In this document: piece after piece, positions 1 to 8,300 of the stretch | How the letters are laid out: each line of letters starts with the position of its first letter | Position numbering within the stretch: the first letter of the stretch is position 1 | Assembly: GCA_015494245.1 (NCBI GenBank) | Contig: WGBN01000407.1 | Location: forward strand, 1 to 12,230 | Length of the DNA stretch: 12,230 nt | DNA from: Saprospiraceae bacterium | Lineage (GTDB): Bacteria > Bacteroidota > Bacteroidia > Chitinophagales > Saprospiraceae | Direction of reading: 5' to 3' | The notes under the pieces: generated by a model | Databases searched by the model: none | What the model saw: only the letters and a program-made list of their open reading frames with translations | Told to the model about the DNA's origin: nothing | Position numbers and translations under genes: made by a program

Positions 1-108
1 ATTGTCAGATGGTGTCATTTATTTTTATGTGACTTTGAAATCAAGCCTGAGTTGGAAAAAAATAAAAGATGCATTGGATCTTAGCTCAACTCTGGGCGTG
101 CTGTCACC

Positions 109-177
109 TCAAAACTTAATGAACCATTGTTTTCGAATCTTGCCAAAATCCTGTATGCCTATGGGTAGTTTTTGCAT
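109..177 (-). pseudogene. 5' remnant of a predicted AAA-ATPase / PD-(D/E)XK nuclease family gene
   Basis: Reading the minus strand from the ATG at 177-175 gives MQKLPIGIQDFGKIRKQ, followed by WFIKF and a TGA stop at 111-109. The pattern 'M-x-K-L-P-I-G-I-x-D-F-x-K-I-R' is, from memory, the typical N-terminus of the very abundant Bacteroidota family with an N-terminal predicted AAA-ATPase domain and a C-terminal PD-(D/E)XK nuclease domain (DUF1703 group). A full member has roughly 500 residues and should continue into a 'YYVDKT' segment. Here similarity stops after about 15 codons, so only the extreme 5' end survives. Positions 1-108, where the rest of the gene should lie, hold nothing recognisable in any frame. 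The call rests on a short motif, so chance resemblance is possible. Such genes occur in many copies per genome and are often seen as fragments. Confidence 0.5.
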
Positions 178-181
178 GGGG

Positions 182-211
182 TAAAGATAGGGATTTAATG
201 GAGAATAGAAA
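182..211 (-). promoter_or_regulatory. Possible Bacteroidota-type promoter of the remnant gene
   Basis: On the minus strand TATCTTTA (189-182) resembles the Bacteroidota -7 element TAnnTTTG, and TTTC (211-208) resembles the -33 TTTG, with an 18-base spacer. The -7 box ends only four bases before the ATG at 177, so the transcript would be leaderless or nearly so. Neither box is perfect and the region is AT-rich, so this is a weak call. Confidence 0.25.
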
Positions 212-269
212 ATGATTTTTTTTGATTTTCATTTCATCATGGGCACGCTCCCCTCTAATCTCAGCTTTT

Positions 270-548
270 TCAACCCCTATACTCCTGAAAGACGAAAAGC
301 GCATTATTGGTATCTCTAAATGCCACGACACCAACTTCAGAATTGACGTAAATTTCTGAATACGAATCCGGATTTGTTCCCGTCAGCAAAAAGCAGTCAT
401 TAAATGATTTTCCACCTAATGTGATGACAGCGTGGAAGTCATCAAACACAGTAACGACAGGCTCACCATTTTCATCAAAACGAATTGCGCTTAGAATTGA
501 ACCTTGTGGATTCGCAGGCATCAACATGACAGTAAGACTGATTGCCAC
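270..548 (-). CDS. Small protein of unknown function, probably 5'-damaged
   Basis: The ORF encodes 92 residues from a GTG at 548-546 to a TGA at 272-270. Its composition looks like a real folded protein: alternating hydrophobic strands (for example VVTVFDDFHAVITLGG and YVNSEVGVVAFRD), no low complexity, and no transmembrane segment. No family is recognised. The GTG is a poor start, because in-frame sequence just upstream still reads K-P-A-F-E. An ATG at 582-580 opens a neighbouring frame reading M-E-A-D-A-V-K. Joining the two by removing one A from the run at 562-565 would give a continuous 103-residue protein starting MEADAVKPAFEVAISL. So the gene is either frameshifted, mis-sequenced at a homopolymer, or started internally (GTG 548 or ATG 527-525). 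It sits between the remnant gene and a repeat-rich stretch, which favours a decaying accessory gene. Function unknown. Confidence 0.5.
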   Translation of the reverse strand: MAISLTVMLMPANPQGSILSAIRFDENGEPVVTVFDDFHAVITLGGKSFNDCFLLTGTNPDSYSEIYVNSEVGVVAFRDTNNALFVFQEYRG

Positions 549-551
549 TTC

Positions 552-565
552 AAAAGCCGGCTTTT
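552..565. repeat. Perfect 14-bp palindrome AAAAGCCGGCTTTT
   Basis: AAAAGCCGGCTTTT reads identically on both strands. It lies exactly at the point where the reading frame upstream of the small minus-strand ORF breaks. Related GCCGGC cores occur near 9306-9321 and 12190-12199, so this may reflect a local sequence preference rather than a binding site. Confidence 0.75.
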
Positions 566-703
566 ACAGCATCTGCCTCCATTACAAATTGGCGTTTCTC
601 CGATAGAATGTTCCGGACACGCCACTTACTAAAAAGCAAACATATAACTTCCATTTAACTTGTGCAAATTTTTGGCAGATTTTTTCCATTTTTTTTTGCA
701 GAC

Positions 704-845
704 GGGGTCAAACACACATATCCCGATTTCGCCCATTTCACGCTAAGGCGCTAAAAGATTTTTCCTCCTGCAAGTTTATTTCAGCGATACAAAGTCATTT
801 ACTCTCATCCTGAGGATTAAAGACGCTAAGAGGTGATTTGACCCC
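704..845. repeat. 142-bp segment bounded by a 9-bp inverted repeat
   Basis: GGGGTCAAA at 704-712 is matched by its reverse complement TTTGACCCC at 837-845. With one extra base allowed, the match extends inward to include CAC/GTG. The interior holds two clusters of 'cgctaa'-type units (742-754 and 824-829). The arrangement resembles a small palindromic intergenic repeat or miniature element, but no target-site duplication was recognised and no second copy lies in the window. Confidence 0.4.
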
Positions 846-889
846 CTATTGGCCGTCCTGATTGAGTTACGCTCATCACACCCCCCAAA

Positions 890-928
890 GCTAAACGCTA
901 AACGCTCAACACTAAACACTAAACGCTA
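890..928. repeat. Degenerate tandem heptamer array (GCTAAAC)n
   Basis: Five consecutive 7-base units are visible: GCTAAAC, GCTAAAC, GCTCAAC, ACTAAAC, ACTAAAC, followed by a partial GCTA. Every unit differs from the first by no more than one base. The array lies 10 bases beyond the stop codon of the large minus-strand gene, so it would be in that gene's 3' untranslated region. Function unknown; it may be a simple slippage product. Confidence 0.8.
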
Positions 929-937
929 CACCCCCTC

Positions 938-3900
938 TCAAAAATCATACCCCAACGAAAGATAAAGCCTCGGCTTTTCAATCATACCCGTCTCTATGCC
1001 CCGGGCATAATCTATGCGCAGAAAATAACCGAACAAGGGCAGGCGGAGGCCGGCGCCATAGCCCATGACGATGGGGTTTCTGAAGTAATGCACTGTTACG
1101 TGTACCGGATAAGCGGGATTGGGCGGGTCGGGCAGCTCGCGGGTGTTGAGGGGGCTGTCGGGAGAGAAAGGGCTTTTGCCCGCCCAGGCCGTACCCATGT
1201 CGAAAAAGCCCACCAATTGGAAGTTTCGCCAAAACGGGCCGCGGATGTTGGGAAAGAAAAAGCGGAAAAGTGGCCAACGCAATTCGGCATTGGTCAGCAC
1301 GTAGCTGTTGCCGTTGCGTATGTTTTGGCGAAAGCCCCTGAGCGTACCCACCGGCACCTGCCAGGCGTAATGGGCATCGCCTATGGGCGTCTGCTCGTTG
1401 AAAGAGGGGATCAGCCAGTTCTCCGTACCGCCGAGGTAGTAGAGAATCTTCTCCGAGCCAAAAGAGGCATTTGCCGAAAGGCGTAAAGCGACAATGGCAT
1501 CGCGCCAAAGAAATTGATAATACCTGAAATCCACGCCCACCACACCGGTAAAACCCTTGTTCAGCTGCACACCAAAGCCCTCGGAGAAATCCGTGCCAAA
1601 ACCCTTCAAACCCTCAAAATACACCTTGCTGCGCAGGCCGCGCAAGAGATTGGGCGCCAACGGAATACTATTGTCAAACACATAGCTCAAACGCAAGCCG
1701 AGGTGATGACTCGACTCTGCCGGAGCATTCAGCGTAGCCGGATCAGAAGCCTTGTCTATAACATTGTCCGTCCGCCAGGTCAAAGTGCTTTGCAGACGGC
1801 TGAAGACGTCGAAGGGATAGCGATACTCATTTTGTAAGAGAAAAACCGTAGCCCGCCGCTCGGGAAACAGAGGCGTGGGAATCTCCACCGGCAGCACGAA
1901 CTTCCTCATGCTGTAATAAGCCGCATAGCGACGGTCTATGCGCCGGCGTTTGTCGTCATAGACGGCGTAAAACTCCGCCCCGTTGAAAGAGGTTGGCAGC
2001 CTCATGCCAATTTCCAGTACGTGATCTTCGAGCACATCCTTGAGCACGCTGCGCATCAACAAACCGGGCGGCTGAAAAGAAGAAGTCTGAGGCACCCCGC
2101 TAAAGCTGTTCAGCCCCTCAAACAGGGGTTCGTTGCTCATGTCCGAGCCCACATAATCCACCTTAAAACGCAGGCGATAGGGCGTGATGACCGCAGGGCG
2201 AAAGGGATACCAGAGAGCATCCGGCTTCTTCACAACCGAAGACACTGCCGGCTCTTTTTGCTCTGTTTTCGGAGCTTCAGCCACTTCTTCCTGTGGCTCC
2301 CACTCCTCTTCAAACTCTGACTGGAAGTAATGCATATTTATGGGAGGCAAGCTGTCCGTCGCTTCGGCCTCTTCCTCCTCCTGGCCGTGCAGGGCCGGCA
2401 AACTGTCTTGCGAAGGGGCCGCCGGAGCGGTATCCCACAAAGGTTCTGCAGGAGGTACAAGACCTGATTTTCTGCGGAAAAGCGTATAGACCGGACGCGC
2501 CTTCTGCGAGGGGTCGGCAGGCAGGCGGTACAGATGCCAGCTCTTTTTATCTTTCTTGCTGCGCTTGAAGTAGAGGAGTTCGTAAAGCGCACCACCGGCA
2601 TCCTGCTGCTCCCGTATGCCGGTGTTGTAATTCGTGGCCGCATGGAGCACAGAGCGCCGCTTAATGACCGGATGCAACCAGACGCTATCCACCTCGGCCA
2701 GCAGGCTGCTGTCTATTTTTTCTTCCCAAAGCGTGTCGGGATGAAAGACCATTTCCTCTCCGTTGCGCAGCCGCACGATGCGCTCGTAATGATGGATGTA
2801 CTCCTCCAAATAACCGTAATAGCGATTGCTGATACCGCTCTGATCGCTGAGGAAGGAAAACCAGTGTTCATCTATACCGATGGCTGCGGTTTCATCCACC
2901 TCAGGCGTATGAGTCAGGCGAATGAGCTCCCGCTCCTTGCCGCTCAGGCTGAGGTCTAAATAAAACAAATCAAAACGGCCATGTGTCGGAATGGAGTCTA
3001 ATTTTTGCTTTCGCAAAATGTCGTCCGGGCGGTTGGAGGCCCAAATCAGCCCTTTGTGACCGTCTAACTCTACCAGACGGGCATTCAGGTCATCCCAGGG
3101 GTCCTGGGTGATGCGCGTAGTTTGACGCGTTTTCGTGTCGTAGAGGAAAATGTCGCTTAAGCCCCGCACAGCAGCCGTAAACAACAGCTTGTGCCTGTCA
3201 TAATACTCAAAGCTGTAAATCCGCTGATACTGCGTGGTGAAAACGTCTTTGAAAACCTCTCCCGTCTCTATGAGGTAGCGGTCTAAGTGAATCCGGTCTC
3301 TGTGCTCATAGATGATTCCCAGCTCGCTGCCATCGGGGCTCCAAGCGAGCAGGGGGTAATTGTAATCCGTAGCCTGCAAGACAAAGCGATAACCTTTTTG
3401 AAAGAATTTTTTGGTCTTGCCCGTGCGCCGGTCTTGCAGCCAGACTTTGATTTTGCCGGCTTCATTGGTGGCATAAGCCAGATAATTGCCATCGGGACTG
3501 AGACTGAAGTGATAAAGCCTTGCATCCCGACGCTCATGCAGAGGTATTTCCGTATGCCCGGGAACTTCTTCGGGCGCTTGCATATCCCGGATTTCTCCTT
3601 TGTAGCGCTGCTCAAAATATTGAAAGCAATTTTCCTGCACTTCCCACAAATGGGCATCCAAGGCATAGGAAAACCCCTGATCGGCACTGCGGTTGATGCG
3701 CGAGAGGTAGAGCAGGTTGGATACCGTATTAGCACTGTGATTGATGCCAATAAAGTGCCAAAGTGCATGACCTGCAAGGCGGGGAGATTTCCGGGCCAGC
3801 TCATTAAAATTCCGCACCTGCCCGCCGAGGATGAGCGTGCGCAATTCATCGTCTAAGTCCGCATTCCAGGACTCCGCCACGTAGGCCACCAGGCCCGGTA

Positions 3901-4420
3901 CAAACCAATCGGGCAAGTCCAGTGTCAGGGCATTTTGCAGCACCTCCTGCAGGCTGGCGCCATAAAGCAACGAGCTGAGATACACGCCCGCAATGCCTTC
4001 CCGCAATTGCTTCCGCAAATGCTCGTAAGAGCCGTCGTAATAGACAAAGATTTTGTTGCCGGAGATGGCCGTAACATCATCGGCAAACTCAAAAACCTCC
4101 TCCGAGCCCAAATTGCTCTGTTTCAGGTCGGTCAGGTCGGTATAGACCAACACCTCAATCTTGTCGTTGATGCGATGGTTCAAAAAAGTCTCAATGCTCT
4201 CAATCTCGTGCTCTGCCAATTGAAGGGCTATTTGCCCGATGTAGCGCCCCTCGCCATACCAATAAAAAATAAAATGCGGCGTCTCGTACTGCGACCAATC
4301 TTCAAAAATCTGGTGGTACTGTACGCGGTTTTTGCCAAAAACATCCTGTGTGATATTTTGACTGTATAAAAGGACAGAAAAAGCGATAAAAAACCCGACG
4401 AGTGTATATCTTGCAGCCAT
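938..4420 (-). CDS. Pseudo-gluzincin / TolB-like propeller / Omp85-like barrel envelope protein
   Basis: This 1160-residue protein has a signal peptide or N-terminal anchor (about 1-20), a domain at about 40-275 resembling the MA-like gluzincin fold, a TolB/DPP-IV-like beta-propeller at about 300-560 with 'SPDG' repeats (308-311, 361-364), an acidic low-complexity linker (655-735), and a barrel at about 740-1160. In the first domain the expected HExxH helix reads R-E-G-I-A-G (140-145) and the later glutamate segment reads W-F-V-P-G-L-V-A-Y (172-180), so zinc ligands are missing and peptidase activity is unlikely. The barrel carries LRGF (1027-1030), matching the conserved (V/L)RG(F/Y) motif of Omp85 proteins, then N-A-E-L-R-W-P (1044-1050), and ends in a terminal Phe typical of outer-membrane proteins. 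No POTRA domains are evident. Such proteins are often labelled TolB-like or biopolymer transporters, but the role is not known. It likely sits in the outer membrane with soluble domains in the periplasm. The ATG at 4420 gives the signal peptide directly. Confidence 0.85.
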   Translation of the reverse strand: MAARYTLVGFFIAFSVLLYSQNITQDVFGKNRVQYHQIFEDWSQYETPHFIFYWYGEGRYIGQIALQLAEHEIESIETFLNHRINDKIEVLVYTDLTDLKQSNLGSEEVFEFADDVTAISGNKIFVYYDGSYEHLRKQLREGIAGVYLSSLLYGASLQEVLQNALTLDLPDWFVPGLVAYVAESWNADLDDELRTLILGGQVRNFNELARKSPRLAGHALWHFIGINHSANTVSNLLYLSRINRSADQGFSYALDAHLWEVQENCFQYFEQRYKGEIRDMQAPEEVPGHTEIPLHERRDARLYHFSLSPDGNYLAYATNEAGKIKVWLQDRRTGKTKKFFQKGYRFVLQATDYNYPLLAWSPDGSELGIIYEHRDRIHLDRYLIETGEVFKDVFTTQYQRIYSFEYYDRHKLLFTAAVRGLSDIFLYDTKTRQTTRITQDPWDDLNARLVELDGHKGLIWASNRPDDILRKQKLDSIPTHGRFDLFYLDLSLSGKERELIRLTHTPEVDETAAIGIDEHWFSFLSDQSGISNRYYGYLEEYIHHYERIVRLRNGEEMVFHPDTLWEEKIDSSLLAEVDSVWLHPVIKRRSVLHAATNYNTGIREQQDAGGALYELLYFKRSKKDKKSWHLYRLPADPSQKARPVYTLFRRKSGLVPPAEPLWDTAPAAPSQDSLPALHGQEEEEAEATDSLPPINMHYFQSEFEEEWEPQEEVAEAPKTEQKEPAVSSVVKKPDALWYPFRPAVITPYRLRFKVDYVGSDMSNEPLFEGLNSFSGVPQTSSFQPPGLLMRSVLKDVLEDHVLEIGMRLPTSFNGAEFYAVYDDKRRRIDRRYAAYYSMRKFVLPVEIPTPLFPERRATVFLLQNEYRYPFDVFSRLQSTLTWRTDNVIDKASDPATLNAPAESSHHLGLRLSYVFDNSIPLAPNLLRGLRSKVYFEGLKGFGTDFSEGFGVQLNKGFTGVVGVDFRYYQFLWRDAIVALRLSANASFGSEKILYYLGGTENWLIPSFNEQTPIGDAHYAWQVPVGTLRGFRQNIRNGNSYVLTNAELRWPLFRFFFPNIRGPFWRNFQLVGFFDMGTAWAGKSPFSPDSPLNTRELPDPPNPAYPVHVTVHYFRNPIVMGYGAGLRLPLFGYFLRIDYARGIETGMIEKPRLYLSLGYDF

Positions 4421-4485
4421 TATTGAGCAGTTAAAAGGCGATAGTGCAAATAGAAACGCTATTATACAAATAAAAACGCAAAAAC
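4421..4485. promoter_or_regulatory. Divergent intergenic control region
   Basis: These 65 bases separate the divergent starts of the propeller/barrel gene (minus) and the hydrolase gene (plus), so promoters for both must lie here or inside the opposite gene. The segment is AT-rich, with TTTG/TATTTG-like pieces on the minus strand, but no pair with the spacing of the Bacteroidota TTTG / TAnnTTTG consensus could be fixed. No Shine-Dalgarno site precedes either start. Confidence 0.35.
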
Positions 4486-5199
4486 ATGGTCACTGTTGTT
4501 GGTTTTACTTTCAATCCCTTTCAGGAAAACACCTGGGTAGTAATAGATGAGCCTTCCGGCAAATGCGCTATCGTGGACCCGGGTTGCTCCAATGCAGAAG
4601 AGGAAGCCCGCCTCCTCAGCTTCCTGCGCGAAAATGAGCTACAGCCCGAGCTGCTGCTCAATACCCATACCCATATTGATCACATCCTCGGCAATGCCCT
4701 CATTGGTAAGACCTTTGACCTGCCCCTGCGCATCCACCCCTTAGAGCAGGAAATGTTAGATGCCGCCCCGCAGGTCTCCGCCTACTACGGCCTGCCCGCA
4801 CCCGAGCCCTACCCCGCTGATCCCAACTGCTACCTCGGCGATGGAGACGAGTTGCTCCTCGGCGATACCCGCATCCAAGTGCTCTTCACCCCCGGCCATT
4901 GCCCGGGCGAAGTCTCCTTCCTTCTCCCCCAAACGCCCGCTGAAAAGGCAAGGAATTTTTTGCCCTCCATCCCCGCTTTCAATACCGGCAAACAGCCGCT
5001 CCTTCTCGCCGGCGATGTGCTCTTCCAACGAAGCATAGGCCGCACCGACCTGCCCGGAGGCGATTTCGAAACCCTCGCCCAAAGCATCCAACAACGCCTC
5101 TACACCCTGCCCGACGATACCATCGTACTGCCCGGACACGGCCCGGCCACCACCATAGGCGAAGAGAAAAGACTGAATCCTTTTGTGACGGGAAATTGA
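4486..5199 (+). CDS. Metallo-beta-lactamase-fold hydrolase, glyoxalase-II-like
   Basis: This 237-residue cytosolic protein has every expected metal-binding motif of the family: T-H-T-H-I-D-H (His61, His63, Asp65, His66), the T-P-G-H histidine (His138), L-L-A-G-D (Asp177) and L-P-G-H-G-P (His218). The motif G-D-V-L-F-Q-R-S-I-G-R-T-D-L-P (176-190) is typical of the short, YcbL-like type II glyoxalases, which lack the long C-terminal substrate domain of classical GloB. It probably hydrolyses a thioester such as S-lactoylglutathione or an analogue with another thiol, but the substrate cannot be read from sequence. A segment at about 150-171 between the His138 and Asp177 motifs looks longer than usual. 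The first ATG is preceded by an AT-rich stretch without a ribosome site, and the N-terminus F-N-P-F-Q-E-N-T aligns with family starts. It stands alone, divergent from the gene on its left and convergent with the adhesin gene. Confidence 0.92.
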   Translation: MVTVVGFTFNPFQENTWVVIDEPSGKCAIVDPGCSNAEEEARLLSFLRENELQPELLLNTHTHIDHILGNALIGKTFDLPLRIHPLEQEMLDAAPQVSAYYGLPAPEPYPADPNCYLGDGDELLLGDTRIQVLFTPGHCPGEVSFLLPQTPAEKARNFLPSIPAFNTGKQPLLLAGDVLFQRSIGRTDLPGGDFETLAQSIQQRLYTLPDDTIVLPGHGPATTIGEEKRLNPFVTGN

Positions 5200-5225
5200 A
5201 ATGCAAAGTTTTTCATTCAAAGAGC

Positions 5226-5351
5226 CTTAGCGTCTTTGCGTCTTTGCGAGAGTCACTTCGCGTCTTCGCCCTTTTGCACCCCTTCGGCTCCGTTCAGAGC
5301 ATAGCTGTACAAAATCTTCAATCGACATTCCTTGTTCGACATTCGATATTC
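5226..5351. repeat. Short repeats in a convergent intergenic gap
   Basis: The gap between the converging hydrolase and adhesin genes (5200-5352) contains two perfect tandem copies of CGTCTTTG (5231-5246) with a degraded copy near 5259-5268, and two copies of TCGACATTC (5322-5330 and 5336-5344) followed by the related TCGATATTC (5343-5351). The string CTTAGCGTCTTT at 5226-5237 recurs in inverted orientation at 819-830. No hairpin terminator was recognised for either converging transcript. Confidence 0.65.
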
Positions 5352-5352
5352 T

Positions 5353-8300
5353 CTACTCCTTCAAAAAGCGTCCCCAATAAGGCGTGCCCTTCACCCTAAG
5401 CAGGTAAAATCCCGAAGCCAGGCCTTTCGGCAAATCAATCTGCCACTCGCCCTGAGCTATCTGACCTGCTGCAGGCAGAGGTATTTCCCGCCCTCTCGCA
5501 TCGTAAAGAACCAAAGTCCCTGACTGCACAGGCACGGAAGCCGGCAAATACAAATACAGGCGCTCGCCGTCAAGAGGATTGGGATAGATACTCAACAAGT
5601 ATTTTTCATTGACCTCTGAAACAGCTACTGATAAATCAGCTACGCAAAGCGTGGTGTCTAAAAAACAACCGGCAGCATCGCCCACCAATAAGCCATAGCA
5701 GCCAGGGGAGAGACCGCTAATGTCTTGCTCAGAAGAAATCATTTGGCTTAGAGAGTCCGTCCACATGTAAAGATAAGGTGGGGAGCCGCCGGCTATTTCT
5801 ATGTCAATGCTGCCCAAAGCAGTATCAGAATAATCCACTATGTCTGCCGAAGCCAACAGCAGAGGCAAGGGATTTTCAAAGTTAAATTCAACAACATTAC
5901 TGCATTGATTGGTCTCATCCGTTACCGTCAAAGCATACATGCCCGGGCATAAGTTACTCAAAGTCGAAACGGTATCGCCCGTACTCCAAAGGAAGCCAAA
6001 ATCCCCCTCGCCATCCACTTCCACATGGACCATGCCGTCGCACTCGCCATAGCAACTGATCTCATCCAGATTGACTACAAGGGGAATGTCTGCACAAGAC
6101 ACACCTACCTCCACGCTGTCCACCAACTCACAGCCTATGGCATCCGTAAGCGTGAGGACATATAAGCCTTGCGGCAAATCAAACAAAGCTTCCGTGGTGT
6201 CGCCTGTGCTCCACAACAAACTGTAAGGAGCCGTACCTCCCTCCGGCGCTGCCTGCACCATACCATCCTCACAAAGCGGACAGGAAACGTCCGTAGCGCT
6301 GAGATTGGCAAAAAGCTGATCGTTTTCACCTATGGTGAAATTCTGTGCAGCCTTGCAGTTGAAGGCATCTGTAACTGTTACAATGTAAGTGCCTGTACAT
6401 AAATCGGAAAGCGCAGCCGTTTCATCGCCTGTGCTCCAGGCATAGGTGTAAGGCCCGGAGCCACCGGCTACGCTGTCAATAGAAGCATATCCATCGCAAA
6501 CACCATAGCATACCTCACTGCTGGAAGAATAGAACAAATCAATGGGCGGACAAACATACATACTCACCGTTACCGTAGCCGCAGCTGCACAGCCATTCGC
6601 ATCCGTCACCGTCACCATGTAATCCCCGGGTGCAAGGTTGCTAATCGTCTGCGTGCTCGCGCCCGTGCTCCAGGCGTAAGTATAGGGGCTCATGCCACCC
6701 GTCGGGTTGGCCGTCGCCGTGCCGTCGTTGCAGGCGTTGCATGTCTCGTCTGTGGAGCTCGCATTTACTTCAATCGTCGGGCAGCCAAAAGCAGCTACCG
6801 TTACTGCATCAAAAGCCGTGCAGCCATTCGCATCTGTCACCGTTACCATGTAATCCCCGGGTGCAAGGTTGCTAATCGTCTGCGTGCTCGCGCCCGTGCT
6901 CCAGGCGTAAGTATAGGGACTCATACCGCCCGTCGGGTTGGCCGTGGCCGTGCCGTCGTTGCAGGCGTTGCATGTCTCGTCTGTGGAGCTCGCATTTACT
7001 ACAATCGTCGGGCAAATGTACATGTTTACTGTTACTGTATCGAGCGCTGTGCAGCCGTTGGCATCGGTCACAGTCAGCATGTAATCGCCGGGGCTTAAAT
7101 TGTTGATGGTTTGGCTTGTATCGTTTGTGCTCCAGGCGTAGCTATAAGGACTCGTGCCACCTGTGGGATTGGCCGTGGCCGTACCGTCGTTACAGGCATT
7201 ACAAGTCTCGTCTGTGGCGCTGGCGTTGGCAAGCAGCAGGGGCGGCTCAGAAAGGGTAAAGGCGGTATCATAAACACAGCCCAGAGCTGACTGGGTAATA
7301 GTCAGGTTGTAGGTACCGGCGCATATCCCTGAAAGCGTGGCTGTCGTATCTCCTGTATCCCACAAAAAAGTAAGAGGCCCCGAAGGCACACTTACACTCA
7401 CGGCTATGCTGCCATCGCAAAGGCCATTGCACGTGGGTTGCGTCAGTACTGCATTTGCCGAAAGGCTCGGGCACACAAACATATTCACGCTAACCATATC
7501 TACTGCTGTGCAGTTGTTCGCATCTGTCACCGTCACCATGTAATTGCCCGGAGATAAATTACTGATCGTTTGCGTATTGGCTCCCGTGCTCCAGGCGTAA
7601 GTATAGGGGCCCGTGCCGCCCGTCGGGTTGGCCGTCGCCGTACCATCGTTGCAGGCAGTACAACTCTCGTCTGTGGAGCTCGCATTGGCAAGCAGCACTT
7701 GCGGTTCGGAAACTGTAAAAGTCTGCGAATCCGTACAACCCGGTGCATCCGTAACGGTAAGCGTGTAATTGCCTGCACAAAGGCCGAGTATAAGCGGCGT
7801 TGAAGCTCCCGTACTCCAGGCGTAAGTCAACGGAGCGCTTGCATTTTGCACTTGCAAAACCTCAATACTCCCATTGCAAAAACCATTGCAGGTGGGCTGT
7901 GTGATTTGAGCCGTAAAAACAAAAGGCAAACACTTATAAATTACAAAGGCCTTACAAAAGAAGCCCCCTCTCCCATCATCACTGCGCACAAAAATGTGAA
8001 AGGGACCCGGCAGATTCGTAAAATCTGCATTGAGTTTCAATTGATTGCCGACAATGGTAAAGAGGGCGTTGTCCTGATCATTGCTGCCATCTCCTGCCAC
8101 CAGGGAATAGCTGTGGTTGGTGTCATCGGCATCCGTAGTGGAGAATGTCCCCACTACGGTGCCAACGGGGTCGCCCTGGTTAAAAAGGCTGTCAGAGAGC
8201 GTAATGTCGGTAGGCGCTGCATTGTAAAAACTCCAGAAGTATTCTTTTTTTGAATCCTCCACCCAGCTCGCGCCCACCTTCAGATATTTAATCCACTGGC

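Larger units (their letters stand above)
583..937. other. Gene-free stretch with short degenerate repeats
   Basis: No convincing coding sequence was found on either strand. The minus frame 654-552 is open (starting MEVICLLFSKW) but shows no protein-like character before 582. The stretch contains poly-T runs around 681-698, repeated 'cgctaa' units (742-754 and 824-829), a 9-bp inverted repeat (704-712 / 837-845) and a tandem heptamer array (890-928). It lies downstream of the large minus-strand gene that stops at 938. No clear hairpin-plus-T terminator was seen. Confidence 0.6.

Noticed and set aside
2..184. Plus-strand ORF of 60 codons at the left edge
   Set aside because: It overlaps the recognisable minus-strand remnant at 109-177, has no family signature and has an unlikely composition. 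I cannot exclude that its first half is the tail of a gene starting outside the window.
978..1508. 176-codon minus-strand ORF within the large envelope gene
   Set aside because: It is an alternative frame of the Omp85-like barrel region, rich in Arg/Pro/His and without a plausible start. The barrel frame clearly carries the protein signal.
3287..3856. 189-codon plus-strand ORF
   Set aside because: It lies antisense to the propeller and pseudo-peptidase part of the large gene, has no recognisable domain, and is a typical shadow in GC-balanced coding DNA.
938..4420. Active zinc peptidase
   Set aside because: The expected HExxH helix reads R-E-G-I-A-G and the downstream third-ligand segment has Pro where Glu is expected, so catalysis is not supported.
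6580..7700. CRISPR-like array of regular repeats
   Set aside because: The 231-base period is a whole number of codons inside one open frame, and the repeats encode SprB domains.
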